This document shows, piece after piece, positions 15,277-48,907 of a DNA stretch of 64,000 nucleotides. Position 1 is the stretch's first letter, and every line of letters begins with the position of its first letter. The notes beneath the pieces are model-generated. The model was given only the letters and a program-made list of their open reading frames with translations. It did no database searches and was not told where the DNA came from. Both the position numbers and the translations under genes were made by a program. Source of the stretch: Agelas oroides (Eukaryota; Porifera; Demospongiae; Agelasida; Agelasidae); NCBI GenBank assembly GCA_949130485.1, contig OX422194.1:645461-709460 (forward strand), in the 5' to 3' direction.

Positions 15277-18200
15277 ATGGCAGCGGGATCGGGAGCGGGT
15301 AACTCGAGAATAAGTGCGCCCATAATCCTTTGTCTGGAATTTCTACTAGCCCTCCTGTTGGCTACGTATCTGCTTTACAAGTATGGCAACTTGAGGAAGC
15401 AGAATCCATTTGTGACTGGGTGCACCTTGGTAGTCTGGTTTCTGAGTTTTGTCATCATCTTCCTCTTGCCGGTGGACGTCTCATCAGTAAGTAGTGTGTG
15501 AAGGTGTGTATGTGTGAGGGTGTGTGGGTGTGTGAGGGTGTGAGGGTAGGTGAGCAGTAGTCTCACAAGCCGAACCAATGATTTGTTTTGCAGCACTGAT
15601 CACTTCCTGCTTGGCATGAATACAGAACAGAGGGTGTAGCTTGCGAGACTAAATGTGCTCTCACAAGCCACATCCTTCACAGAAAGAGAAAGGATCTGGC
15701 CATGCTATATCCATCATGTTGGGGTGCTTCTCCATGTAACCGGTCACTACATTACATCATCTTGATGTAATGACTATTGTGACAGAGGTGGCTGCAGTGA
15801 GACAGTAGTCACTACAGTGTCAATAGTGACAGAAGTCATTATTTCGAGCCTATAGTGTCCGTGGTGTCTCAGTGTGGTCATTATGTTGTCATCCCATTGC
15901 CATGACAATCACATCCATAATCTTTGTTGATTGTAATTTCCTCCCTCCCTCCCCTCCCCTCCCATCAACCCACACACACACAGGCATTCTACCAGCTCTG
16001 CCTAAACAGTAGAAACTTGAGCACAGGCAGCCATGATGGATCAGGGTCAATATCTTCCAACAACAATCTCACTTGTGCCGGCTTTGTGTGCACAAACCCC
16101 ATGCCTGAGTATCTGAACTCAAACCTCTGTGGGAATGACTTTTGCTTCCAGCCCTACTCCTTTGTTTGCATCCTCCCTCTTGAGATTCTCTGGTACATCA
16201 TCTACTGGCTGTTCTTCGTCCTGTCCTGGTGAGACATGTCTTCTTCTTAGTGTACTAGGCATCAAAGAGGTTGTGTGGTAACATAGTCTCATACCCATAC
16301 TGGCCTGGGAATGAGGCTAATAGTAGTGTTGAACTTAGTCTTCAGACATGATGGGTAGTCCTGTACATGTACATGCAAATTCACACAATTTACATCTTCA
16401 TGTTGCGCACGTTGTATACACACACACTGCACACTCACCACACACACACTCACCACACCACACACACACTCACCACACACACACACAGGGTTGTTCTTCC
16501 ACTTGGTCAATCCTATGTACTCGCAAGCTACTTCAGTGTCTGCAAACGAATTCTGAGGGCGCTCATTGAGAATGCCATCTTCTACATCACCTTCCTCATT
16601 ATCTTTGTGATTCTGTTCGTGTACCTCGTGGTTGTGAGGAAGGTGGTTGCACTGTGAGTCATGTGACTTCCTAGTGGACTCCTACCCACCCAGGAGCTCG
16701 TACGGGCGGAGGGGAGTGCCTCCTACCCACCCAGGAGCTCGTACGGGCGGAGGGGGGTGCCTCCTACCCACCCAGGGGCTCGTACGGGGGGAGGGGAGTG
16801 CCTCCTACCCACCCAGGGGCTCGTACGGGGGGAGGGGAGTGCCTCCTACCCACCCAGGGGCTCGTACGGGGGGAGGAGAGTGCCTCCTACCCACCCAGGG
16901 GCTTGTATGGGGGGAGGGGAGTGCCTCCTACCCACCCAGGGGCTCGTACGGGGGGAGGGGAGTGCCTCCTACCCACCCAGGGGCTCGTACGGGGGGAGGG
17001 GAGTGCCTCCTACCCACCCAGGGGCTCGTACGGGGGGAGGAGAGTGCCTCCTACCCACCCAGGGGCTTGTATGGGGGGAGGGGAGTGTCTCTTGTACATG
17101 AAATATAATCCAATATAACTCAGCTAAAATTTGAACTTTGATTAAATCGAGTTAACCCTATAGCCACTAAATTTTCTGTGCCTCCAGTGAAAGAGAAGCA
17201 GAACTGCTAATAGTAAGATCCCAGGGTGCCCCCCTCCAGGGGACTCCAGTTGTTGAAAATTTGAGGGGGGCGGGGAATCTCAACATGGATGCATGGATAG
17301 CTGGTGTACTGACATTAGAAAAAACTTGCCGCCATACAGTTGCTGGTACGTAGCTGTTCTGGTGTTGGTCCTGGTGGTACTGGAGCAAGTCTAAATACTG
17401 GGGGTCACTTTAGTTGCTAAGGGCTTTCCACTTTGTTTTCTGTCTTTCCCTCCTCCCCCTTCCTCCCTTGCTTCCTCCCTCCCTCTTTCTCCTCCGTCCC
17501 CTCCTTCCCCTTTCCTCCTCCCTTCCTCCTCCCCCTTCCTCCTCCCTCTTTCTCCTCCATCCCCTCCTTCCCCTTTTCTCCTCTTCCTTCTCCTTTATCA
17601 CACTTCCCCTCCCTCCTCTCTTTCCCTTTCCCGCTCCTCCTTCCTCCAGGAAGGACATTCCATTCTTGCTTGCCACTGCTTCCAACACGTGGGGGCTGCT
17701 TATTCTCTCGCTGCTGCTGGGGTACGGCCTGGTAGAGGTGCCTCGGACACTGTGGAATGCCTCACGAAGGAGCTACAGCCTCAACCACTGCTACTTCAAG
17801 GCAGCCAAGCTCTACATGGATCTGTCAGATGCTGAAGAAAAGCTAAAGGAAGTAGTGGAGGTACGTGGGAGCGTAGGGAAAGAGAAGGAGCTTGGGACTA
17901 AATAACTTCCTCTATGAAGGAACATAGGTTCATAGCCTTGTCAACATACAGAGCTACTCGGTAGAACCAGAGTGATCTAACTATAAACGGGCTTGTTTCA
18001 CAAAACCACACCAAGAAAGCTAAGGAAGTACGTGGGTGTGTAGGGGAAGGGAGAATAAGGGGTATGTCAGTGTACATTGTGTGTGTGGAGGAGCTTCTGG
18101 TTATGCAAACTCAATTTGACACAGTCGAAATGTAACAATTTGCTAGTTGGTCAGTGCTAACAGCTGTAGCTTGCTTACCCACCCACCCACCTGCCTACCT

Positions 18201-18943
18201 ACTCACCCACTCACCCACCACCCACCCACCTACTCACCAACTCACCCACCCACTCTCACTAACTCACTCACCAACTCACCCACCCACCCACCTGCCTACC
18301 TACTCACCCACTCACTCACCCACCCACTCTCACCCACCTACTCACCCACCCACCCACCCACTCTCACCTACAGCGGGTGCGAAAGGTATCCCAGAGCCTG
18401 CACTACAACGATCCTCTGCGTCGATATATCGACATCATTATCAAGAAGTTCCCTGAGAATCTTCAGAAAGAGTTCAGCCAGGGACATGATGATTACGATG
18501 ACTTCCAGGGGGGTGGTGAGGACGCACTGTCCAAGAGTTCCCTTGAGTCCCTCCTCAAGAAAACAATGAAAGCAGTACGTTTGTCAAACAGCACAAGGAT
18601 GTGAGTGTGGTGTACCTCCCTCCTCCTCTCTTTGCTCCTTTTCCTCCTCTTTCCTCTTCTCCCCCTTGTCTCTCTCCCTCCTTCTTCTTTCTTTCCTCTT
18701 CTCCCCCTTGTCTCTCTCCCTCCTTCCTCTTTCTTTCCTCTTCTCCCCCTTGTCTCTCTCCCTCCTTCCTCTTTCTTTCCTCTTCTCCCCCTTGTCTCTC
18801 TCCCTCCTTCCTCTTCTCTCTCTCCCTTTCCTCTTTCTTTCCTCTCTCTCCTTCCACCCCTCCCTCCGTCTTTTCCTCCCTTTCCCAATATTACTTCACC
18901 TACCTACAGACTTATGTGAATGTCCAAATTGAATAATACCAAA

Positions 18944-18980
<37 letters not shown>

Positions 18981-21900
18981 CACTGGCTGGCTCTAACAGA
19001 CCAAACGCTAGACTTAGAGGACATAGCCCTGAACTCAGACTCACGACAGAGGTAAGACCTGCCACCGAACTCGGACTTGCAATGGAGGTGTGCTTGATTA
19101 AATAGTGAGAATGAAGCCATTTTACTTTCGTACCTCCACAGGTACTTCAAGTCGTCTGTGAGACCTCCTAAGAATGCCTGGTATAACAAGTGCCTACCTT
19201 ATTTGGGTATGTATGTAACTTAGCCTCATTCCCAGGCTCTTGTGGCATGTGCAGAGGAAGAAGGCTCCTCCGCCCACGCACAAGAGCCCGGGAATGAGGC
19301 TAGTACGTAACTGTAACGTTGTTTATCACTGCTGTGCATGTGTTTTCAGTTTGTGTTTTTTTTTTGTTGTTGTTGTTGTTTGTAAGTTAGTGGAACTATA
19401 TGCCACATTCAAGTGCCGGCTATAGTAAAGGCTAACAGCAATGGCGTCCTTGAGGATTATTTCTTATGGTTTGGTTTTCGCACATTAGCTTAATTTACTC
19501 ATCCATCGTATCATACGGACAAACTTCCAATTTCCTGAAGCCCTTTTGGCTTTTATTCAGTCATCCATAGTTTGATGGGGGAAAGAGGGAAGAGGAGGGA
19601 GGAGATGGGGGAAAGAGGGGAAGAGGGGAAGAGGAGGGAGATGGGGGAAGAGGGGGAGTGATAGACAGGAACGAGATGTGTGTACAAATGTTGACCACAC
19701 CCACATGAGTCTAACTAGCACACCCACTGGTTGACGCTCGCCTCCACACACTAGAGTGGTACTGGAAGCTGTGGTTCCGGCCCTGGGTGTACCGAGTCTG
19801 TGCCATCTTCTTTGCCCTCCTCTCCCTCATCATTGTGTGGTGTGAGGTTACCTTCAGCAGCCATCAAGTGACCCTCTCTGTGTTTGCCTTGCTTGTCCAC
19901 ATCTGGCACAACGTCGGTAACTACATTGCTGTGGAGGTAAGCTCTGTATTCTTGGGAGACTGTTATAGCTCTGTATTCTTGGCTTGTATAACTCTGTATT
20001 CTTGGGAGTCTGTTATAGCTCTGCATTCTTGGCTTGTATAACTCTGTATTCTTGACTTGTAACTCAGTATTCTTGGCTTGTATGACTCTGTATTCTTGGC
20101 TTGTATAACTCTGTATTCTTGGCTTGTATAACTCAGTATTCTTGGCTTGTATAACTCGGTATTCTTGGCTTGTATAACTCAGTATTCTTGACTTGTATAA
20201 CTCTGTATTCTTGGCTTGTATAACTGTATTCTTGGCTTGTATAACTCTATTCCTGGGAGACTGTTATCTGTTGGTGTGTAGTTCAGATCTTATGATAACT
20301 CTTGCCCTCAACACACACATCCCCTCACACTCACCCCTCCACACTCACTCCCCCCCACACACACACATGTACAGACTCTTTCAGTTGTTGTCGTGGCCTA
20401 CCTGAGCGTGTGTGCCTACTTCACAGTCTTCAGGATACGCATCTTCAACCTGTACTACCTTGCTCCCCAGCACTCTACCGACGAATACAGCCTCCTCTTC
20501 AGCGCTGTGTAGGCACAAGAGTTTCAGGTGCCACGAGAGTGGTTCACTAGCCCCTTCTTCCCCCTCCTCCTCACACACCACACCCCTCACACACACACCT
20601 CACCCCTCACACACACACCTCACCCCCCCCCCCCCCCACACACACACAGCATACTTAGTCGTCTGGCCCTTCCTATCTGCCTGAACTATCTCTACCTAAT
20701 CCACGTGGTTCAACTCGAACAACACGATGACGACTATCAAGTTCCAGATACTGCATTTGCTTACGTACGTCTCAACATCTGTCGTGTCTTCTTCGCCTCC
20801 CTTCTTCCTCTTATCCTTCTGTCTCTCATGCTTCCTTCTTTCCTCCCCTCAACCCCCCTCTCCCCATCCATTCACCCCATTCTTCCATCTCTCTCCCCCC
20901 CTCCTTGTTTCCCTCCTCTCCTTTCTCACCTCCTTTCTTCCCTCTACCTCTGTCTTCCTTCTTCCTCCCCTCTCTCTTCCCCTCTTTCTTCCCCCTCTTT
21001 CTTCCCCCTCTCTCTTCCCCTCTTTCTTCCCCCTCTCTCCTTCCTCTCCCTCTCCTCTCCCTCTCTCTCCCTCTCCCTCTCCTCCAGGCTACAGGTAACA
21101 CGGACCTCATTCCGTGGCTGACAAGCTACTTCTATATCTACTACCCTGCACTAATCATTCTGGTGTGTATTGCAACTCTCCTCAGCCTCGGGACACGCAT
21201 CGTCTCCTTGCTTGGCTACCAGAAGTTTATTGGTGAGGATGACTTCTCGGCAGACTACATTGACGAGGGAAAGACGCTCATGAAGAGAGGTGAGGACAGG
21301 ATGGGCAGAGGGTTACTACAAAAGAGGAATTCCGAACAGAATATACACAATTTTATCATACGTCTAACTCACGCGAATGTATGGGAGTCAATGGGGAAGC
21401 CTTGCAGCTGCACGCAGTTTATCAAAAGCCGTATTTTTTACTACAAGTCATGCGAAAATCCGTACCAGTACTGCAAGTTACGTGCGCTGCATCTGAACGT
21501 GGAATGAGGTTTGTATGATAAAATCATTATCACACATTTGCCATGTTAATGGTAGAGGACTGCTACCTTGCTCCAATGCCAGAAGTCCAGTTAGTGATAA
21601 GAGCATCCGGCATTCAGAAGACCCAGGTTTGAATCTGGGCTGGGTCTCGATGTCCTTTTTTGATAAAAAAAAAACAACAACAAAAACAACCTCTTCCATC
21701 AACCATATGGTACTATTGATAACCTCTGACCTTTTGACCTCTTGCTGTTCTTTGTTCTAGAGAGAAGAATCAGAGAACGAAACCTCCGAGAGCATGGCAA
21801 GGCCATGGTAAGCTTAGGAGGGAGAGGAGGGCTTGTCAGGTGAATTTCTCGCTCAGTGAATCCAACAGCCGGCTTTCTTTGTTCATTTGTTTGACAGCTG

Positions 21901-22565
21901 GGTTCAATCTAGTTTGGGGGGGGCTTCCCTCCAAAAAAGGTTTTAAGACTGCCTAAGAAATTGTTCTAGTCATTATTTTACCTCTCAGATTGTATCAGAA
22001 ACAATCTCAGATGACCACATTTTTCTTAGGGAGCATGCCCCCAGACCCCCCAAGGCAACGCTCCCCCCCCCCCCCAAACTCAAAATTCTAGATAGAACCC
22101 TGTTTGAGGACCCAGAAGATTGGCTGTTGAAGGCTAAACAAGCATTCCGATATAGAATTAATCAAAACTCTTATAATATATTATGGTACCATGAGAGAGT
22201 TTACCTTCTCTTTTTCCACGTCAACACAGCACCGAGACCAACTGCCACTTGAGCTACTTAAAGAATCGAAACTCAACAGCATCTATGCAAATGCAAGAAA
22301 AAGCAGACCACATGGGAAGCCTGCACAAACCCCTCCAGAGGACCAATCAATCTTTGAACGCTTCATGACCAAAGCCAAGGGAGTTGCCTCAAAGAGCAAG
22401 ATAAACATGTCAGCTAGGTATCACTCAGCCCGAGAGAAGGGAGACGAGGACGTACTAGAACTATTACAGGACTCTGGCTCAGAAGACCGAGTTGGACGAA
22501 GTGGCAGTGGAGTTAAAATGACAAGTTTCAGAGAACCACCTCGAGATATCTTTGAAGGAGTGTAG
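15277..22565 (+). CDS. LMBRD2: LMBRD2, LMBR1-domain multipass membrane protein
   Basis: Thirteen exons: 15277-15486, 15984-16228, 16489-16653, 17650-17860, 18374-18600, 18980-19051, 19142-19206, 19755-19936, 20375-20508, 20650-20764, 21088-21289, 21761-21807, 22230-22565; 736 aa (human 695). Family motifs: [145 protein letters not shown], and the C-terminus [15 protein letters not shown]. About nine membrane segments are expected from the family, which has been linked to beta2-adrenoceptor signalling. The cytosolic middle (exons 4-7) and the basic tail are soluble. The ATG at 15277 is chosen because the family's first helix follows. Many introns hold minisatellites, and five acceptors abut CA runs. 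Confidence 0.95.
15551..15652. mobile_element. Family B-like inverted repeat
   Basis: TAGTCTCACAAGCC faces GGCTTGCGAGACTA-like sequence about 100 bp away in LMBRD2 intron 1. A further fragment follows at 15660. No clear target duplication is left. Confidence 0.6.
16679..17090. repeat. 41-bp minisatellite, 10 units, with higher-order structure
   Basis: G-rich 41-bp units (CCCACCCAGGGGCTCGTACG core) fill the first part of LMBRD2 intron 3. Variants repeat in the order of a four-unit block: units 3-6 equal units 7-10. Because 41 is not a multiple of 3, all three frames stay open and give repetitive pseudo-proteins; these are not called. Confidence 0.95.
17437..17648. repeat. Polypyrimidine tract before LMBRD2 exon 4
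   Basis: CTCCTCCCTTCCTCC-type repeats lead directly to the acceptor at 17649. Confidence 0.85.
18173..18372. repeat. CACCCACC/CTCACT minisatellite
   Basis: Degenerate CCCACCCACCTACTCACC units fill intron 4 of LMBRD2 up to the acceptor at 18373. Confidence 0.85.
18605..18890. repeat. About 48-bp pyrimidine minisatellite
   Basis: Four units with CTTCTCCCCCTTGTCTCTCT follow LMBRD2 exon 5. Confidence 0.85.
19217..19302. mobile_element. MITE, family A
   Basis: TAGCCTCATTCCCAGGCTC and its inverted copy ending GGGAATGAGGCTA lie in LMBRD2 intron 7. Flanks GTATGTAACT and GTACGTAACT look like a target duplication with one later change. Confidence 0.78.
19946..20265. repeat. About 22-bp tandem repeat in LMBRD2 intron 8
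   Basis: Twelve or more units of CTGTATTCTTGGCTTGTATAA with single-base variants begin just after the donor of exon 8. Confidence 0.92.
20780..21085. repeat. Polypyrimidine tract before LMBRD2 exon 11
   Basis: CTTCCCCCTCTCTCTTCCCC-type repeats of about 300 bp end at the acceptor 21087. Confidence 0.85.
21545..21695 (+). mobile_element. tRNA-derived SINE-like sequence
   Basis: The sequence holds a tRNA-like A-box region (CCAGTTAGTGATAAGAGCAT) and, 30 bp on, a B box (GGTTTGAATCT), then an A-rich tail with AAC repeats. It lies in LMBRD2 intron 11. A degenerate relative is at 58795-58890. It is too diverged at the acceptor stem to be a working tRNA gene. Confidence 0.6.
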
Positions 22566-23507
22566 CTAGTATTTCATGCAGTGGATACTACACATGATTG
22601 ACCTCATATGACTGTACTATTGGTGTTTTTAATAATGACATCATCTGTAACTTGTGCACTATAGCTGTGTATATGATGCCTACTGCCCAGTAACTAGAGG
22701 GTTAAACCTTGTACAGTTCTCACAGGTAGGGCCAAACTGCACAGCTATTCATTGACCTTAATTGTTTCAGCTAGCCAAGGTACACACCCTGCTTTCTGAT
22801 TGATGCTTGTATGTAGGTAGTGGGTGCTGGGTGGAGGCCTGTGAGTTGCCATCTCTGAAATAAGGGTTGGGAGGTGTTTAAGGAAATACAAGGGTCATGC
22901 AGGATATAAATGGTATTTCACTCTCAGCTGCTAACTGCAAACTATTTCCACCCAGAGGAAGAGCAGTATTCAGTGGCTTCTAAGTTGGGCCCTCCATAGA
23001 ACGAACTAATGAAAACATTAACAACTTGAAATTGGAAAACTTTTGCGGACATTTCAATTAACGCTCAGTCAAATGTCAGCAAATGTTTTCCGGTTTCAAG
23101 TTAGTACTTTCTTTGAAGAGCAGCTTTTTACCTAGTTAGGCAATGTGGAAGGCACGTAGGCGTGTAGGGGCTTTAATTAGAGTACACAGCTGTTCTAATT
23201 ATAAGGTATCGTTTTAAAATAACTTTTGTTCCCCAAGCAGTTAATGCACTATGCACTGTAAAGCTATAGAATACAAACAGTAGAAATATGTACAACACAG
23301 TACGGAGAAAGGAGGCTTACAATACAAAACTAAGTCAGACTTGTAACATACACAGGGTAGTGGACACACGGCTGGAAACGCAAAGAAAAAATAAACCCAG
23401 CAAGTAGAGAGTGGCTACACTGCACACACACACACACACAAACAGGGGGTAGATAACGCAGGAAAGAAACCACACGGTAGTTGAAAAACCAAGGAACATA
23501 TACTTCA
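22566..23507. other. Tail-to-tail spacer, LMBRD2 / DOT1L
   Basis: No coding sequence. It contains the 3' UTRs and a short CA run near 23424. AATAAA at about 23389 could serve as a late LMBRD2 polyadenylation signal. Confidence 0.55.
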
Positions 23508-44861
<21,354 letters not shown>

Positions 44862-45174
44862 CTTGGACTTTGGCTTCTAAGCTTTTAAAATACCTTTCGT
44901 TTAGTTCTTGACAGTCCACTTCCAGGACGAATCGACCTCTCTCTCCCTCTCTAACTTCTAGCTTTCAGGAGCGGTGGTCCGCCTTCAAAGATGTAGTGAG
45001 GACCGCGAATTTCTCACCGCCATAGTACGGCTGTACATGCCCTAAATTAAAGTACACTACGTATATTTGTCAAACAACGTGGCCGGATGTAATTATTAGT
45101 CTTACACCGGAAATGAAGAATGCTTAAAATTTGCGTAGGCGTGGTTTGTTTACGTGTGTGAACTGCAGTGGAGG
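44862..45174. promoter_or_regulatory. Divergent promoter region, DOT1L / ITIH-like A
   Basis: The 313 bp separate the two starts. An ETS-like ACCGGAAAT lies about 70 bp before the ITIH-like start, within the only part of this promoter (from about 45100) that was copied with the tandem duplicate. Confidence 0.6.
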
Positions 45175-48100
45175 ATGAAGCTGCTTGGTCTGCTGCAATT
45201 ATTCGCCATTGTTTTGGCCCTGGAGGCCGCCCGAGTATCCCCTAGGCAGGCCCCGACCATCGTCTACCAGCAGTTCCATATCGATTCGCTGATTGTCGCG
45301 AGGTATGCCACTACACGGATCTCTAGCATCGTGCGCAACGATGCTGATGAATCGCAGGAGCTCTCCTTTCGAGTTCAGCTGCCTGAAACTGCTTTCATCT
45401 CAAACTTCACCATGTGAGTAATTGCTCAACCGTAGCGGTATCAGGAGCTCCTGACATTATCATGAGGAGGGTATATTTATTTATCTATGATTAATTGCTT
45501 TGCCATGAACTTTGCAGATTATGTACCTAACGATATTCTCATAATCCATCGTATTTTGCTGAGTCTTACTTACACTGAGAAATTTAACACCAATGTAATG
45601 TCTCTGATATTATTTGCTGGCCTAGTACATGTCACCAGAGGGTGCATCGAGCCGTCCCTTCGGCAGCTGGATGTGCCTTTGATGACATGTATACTCTGCT
45701 CACAGGACTGTGAATGGCACAACCTACCATGGTGTGGCTGAAGAGAGAGCAAGAGCTGTTCAAGAGTTTGAAAATCGTCAGCAGGCGGGGGAAAATGTTG
45801 GACTGGTGGAGTCACGGTACGTACTGCAGAAGATTTATATCCATAACTGAAGAAGAAGACTTATATCCATAACTGCATACATTGAGTAACTTTGGTTCTC
45901 TTCTCCAATGATACAGGGGCACTGATCTATTCCAGATTCGCATCAACACAGCTGCTAGTTCTACGGCTACTTTTGTAATTCAGTACGAGGAACTGATTCT
46001 CAGGCAACTGAGCAAATACCGCCAAACCGTTAATCTTAACCCCGGGAGCAAAGTTGAAAATTTTACTGCCACCGTACGAGCCATTGAAGAACAGGGAATC
46101 ACCTTCACCAATGCCTCGAGCTTTGTAGGTATTCAGAGGGTCTCTTCCCAAGAGGTTCTGTTCTCCTTCTCTCCCTCAATGAACGAACAAAATGACGGTA
46201 GTTTCGGCCTTGCAAGAGACATGATTGTGGAATATGATGTCAACCGCCCTCCCGTTAGTGATCGCAATGCTGGGCTGTTTATCGTAAATGATTGCCATTT
46301 TGCTCAATTTTTTTCACCCTCTGGTGCCAGTAGGTTGCCAGTAGATATAGTATTTGTTATTGATGTATCAGGCTCCATGAGTGGTAGGAAGATTGAACAG
46401 ACTAGGGAAGCACTTGTGACGATCATCAATCAGCTTGGAACAGAGGATCGATTTAGCATGGTGACTTTTGAGTCTAATGTTAACAACTGGAGGGATGTCC
46501 TGGTTTCAGTTAGTGAGTTCCGCCAGCAAGGAATTCAGTTTGCAAGGAGCTTGAGTGCTGGTGGGAGCACAAACTTTGATGGTGGGGTTCAAAATGGAGC
46601 TCAGATTCTGAGGAATGAAGGCAATGTAAACCGAGTCCAGTTGCTTGTTGTGCTTACCGATGGTCAGCCAACTGCAGGTGTGACCAATCCAGATCAGATT
46701 GTGGCAAATGCTAGGACGACACTTGCTGGCACTCAGATCTCCCTGAACTGTCTGGGGTTTGGCTTGAACTTGAACTTTGAACTGTTGGCGAGATTATCAT
46801 TGGCTAACAAGGGCATTGTGAGGCGTATCTACGAAGGATTTGACGCAGCCTCTCAACTCGAGGGATTCTTTGAAGAAATATCGCAGCCAATTCTGCGAAA
46901 CATTATCATTGGGTATCCACCAAATTCATATGAGAGTATTTCCCAAACAACATTCCCACTGTTGTTTAATGGTTCTGAGCTTGTTGTTGCAGGAAAGTTT
47001 TCGGATAATTTGTGTAGCAGCTCTCAGACGATATCAATTAATGTGACAGGCACTGGTGCTTCAAATCAACTTGTATTTGTAAGCCAAGTTCAAACGAATA
47101 GCGAAACTCGAGTTGTTGGACGGAAACCTTCAACCGAGCGCCTTGCTGCCTACCTCTCCATCCTACAGCTAATAGACCAAATCACCATCACCACCGATGA
47201 GAGGGAGTCTGCAGCCATTAAGCAGAAAGCAATCGAACAGGCACTGCGGTACAACTTTGTGACAGAGCTGACTTCACTGATTGTTGTCGAGGAGAGCGGG
47301 AGTAACTTTACCTTGGGCGAAGGTGGTGGGCCGGGTACAACAGAGAATGGCGGTCTTCAGAATTTTGGAGGTCAGAAATTTAGGATAACACATTCATGTA
47401 CAAGATGTGCCAGGTACACATGTGCCTGCAGCCTTTCATTTTTTATTAGATTGCAAGCATTCCTTGAAGTTTTCTTATAGAACAGTCAGAGTTCTGTTCA
47501 CTGCAGAGAAAATAGCCAAGTCTTCTGCCTCCGAGGTTATAAACAAGAATTCCATTGCTCTATAGCCGTGTGTTTGTCCCGTTTTTTGACAAGTATAGTT
47601 CCTATTCTCAACACTCAAAAATATGTTGGTGTGAGTGACATGACATAAATGTGTTTTATAATGAAGGGCCAGACAGTATATAGTACCAGTGTCGCTGTAA
47701 TTAACTTTAACTAAATACTATTTAGCAAGCTAGGCTTTTTAAAGCAGTCAGAGACATTTTTAACGATTGTCGAATGAATTTTAAAACCGGCTCACTGTGA
47801 TTGTGACTCTAGCCTTGTTCCTGGCCCAGGCTACCAACTTCCTTTGACCTCCAGTGTGCTAAATGGCCAAGAGTGCATAAAGAACGGGCAGCTAGAGTAA
47901 GAGCGTGTAACTCCGTAAAATTTGAGACCAACCAGAATTTACTGTCAGTACTAAAAATAGTAACACGTACTGCACATGCTGTGTAACAGCCAATCTTGTT
48001 ACAGCACATGACTGGGTGTTCTATTTTTAGTACGGTTCAATAATTTTGCCTGGACTATGGGCTTCTATTGGAGTTACATGCTCTTACTCTAGCCGCCCAT

Positions 48101-48282
48101 TCTTATGCGCTCTCAAGGAGCCTATAGTCATTAATTTTGTGTATGACTGATGGTTACTGATGGTTACTGCAGTTCCATTTCCTGCAGCTAGAGGTGGAAG
48201 TATGGGCATTGCTCTTACAGTAAAGGCCCTCATGCTCCTACTGCTTGGCAGCCTGGTCTGTTTGTACCTTTTCATTTTCTGA
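45175..48282 (+). CDS. ITIH-like protein A: VIT + vWA domains, hydrophobic C-terminus
   Basis: Exons 45175-45413, 45706-45816, 45917-47370 and 48173-48282 give 637 aa. A signal peptide (LLQLFAIVLALEA) precedes a VIT domain (about residues 35-160; FRVQLPETAFISNFTM, NGTTYHGVAEERARA) and a vWA domain (about 257-440) with a full MIDAS: DVSGS at 266-270, T335, D365. The last exon gives a short linker and a hydrophobic end (ALTVKALMLLLLGSLVC...LFIF) running to the stop, as in GPI-attachment signals. Family members are secreted heavy chains that bind hyaluronan; the usual ITIH C-terminal domain is not seen. The exon 3 donor is GTCAGA, weak but also used elsewhere here. Without that splice the frame ends at 47480. 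Compared with copy B the last exon lacks about 54 bp, and its intron holds a MITE. Confidence 0.85.
47868..48113. mobile_element. MITE, family C, in ITIH-like A intron 3
   Basis: Ends CAAGAGTGCATAAAGAACGG and its inverse (TTCTTATGCGCTCT), matching the element at 5410-5672. The duplicate gene has an empty site at the corresponding place (about 51755-51775). Confidence 0.88.
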
Positions 48283-48531
48283 ATTGATGCTGGACTTGTT
48301 ACTGCACTGTAGTAGCAGTTTTATTTTTATACCACCATGTACTCATTTGAGATCAGTTGGCATATTCAGTTTGTGATCCCTCTCCCAATGCTGTTTGCTT
48401 TTATGTGTATGATCCATAGACCAAAGACATGAACTATGATCTATAGACCAAAGACATGAACTAACTACTGCCACTAACTACATAGCTAATAAACGGCATG
48501 CGCACAATATCACGGAAACACGATAAACAAC

Positions 48532-48690
48532 ATGGCGGCTGCAGCAGCCACTCAGAAAGAAAAAGAACCAGTGAACATCGTTCACCAGAATGCCATTTTC
48601 TGTGAGACTATTCTAAAAGAGCAGAGGCATCAGAAACTCTACACCAGCTATGGTGTGAACCCATACAAAAAGAGCATGGCTTTTTCTTAG
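48532..48690 (+). pseudogene. Relic CFAP144 exon 1 from the tandem duplication
   Basis: Codons for the first 47 residues (MAAAAATQKEKEPVNIVH...) nearly match intact exon 1 at 52289-52430, but the donor changed from GTAAGC to GCATGG and the frame stops after KSMAFS. Exons 2 and 3 are absent. The RFX X-box upstream is also damaged. Confidence 0.93.
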
Positions 48691-48907
48691 AAACTGTTTT
48701 CAGTTGAGTAGGTGAAATGGCACATTTTGAGTAGGCAAAATGGGAGTAGGCGAAATGGCACCAAACCTCAGTTAGGTGAGAGGTTGCTCAATGCTTACGT
48801 GTATTTTTTTTATCCATGGTCTTACACCGGAAATGAGGAATGCAATTTGCGTAGGCGTGGTTTGTTTATGCATGGTTTATGTGTGTGAACGCAGTGGTGA
48901 GTTGAGG

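Noticed and set aside
16647-17118. Three overlapping repetitive frames of 106-153 aa
   Set aside because: They come from a 41-bp minisatellite that is open in all frames by its length and composition, inside an LMBRD2 intron.
21545-21695. Functional tRNA gene
   Set aside because: Only the internal promoter boxes resemble tRNA; acceptor stem pairing is not seen and an A-rich tail follows.
47371-47480. Readthrough end of ITIH-like A as the sole C-terminus
   Set aside because: The conserved downstream hydrophobic exon in both copies fits the phase exactly, so the spliced form is preferred; readthrough is kept only as a possible isoform.
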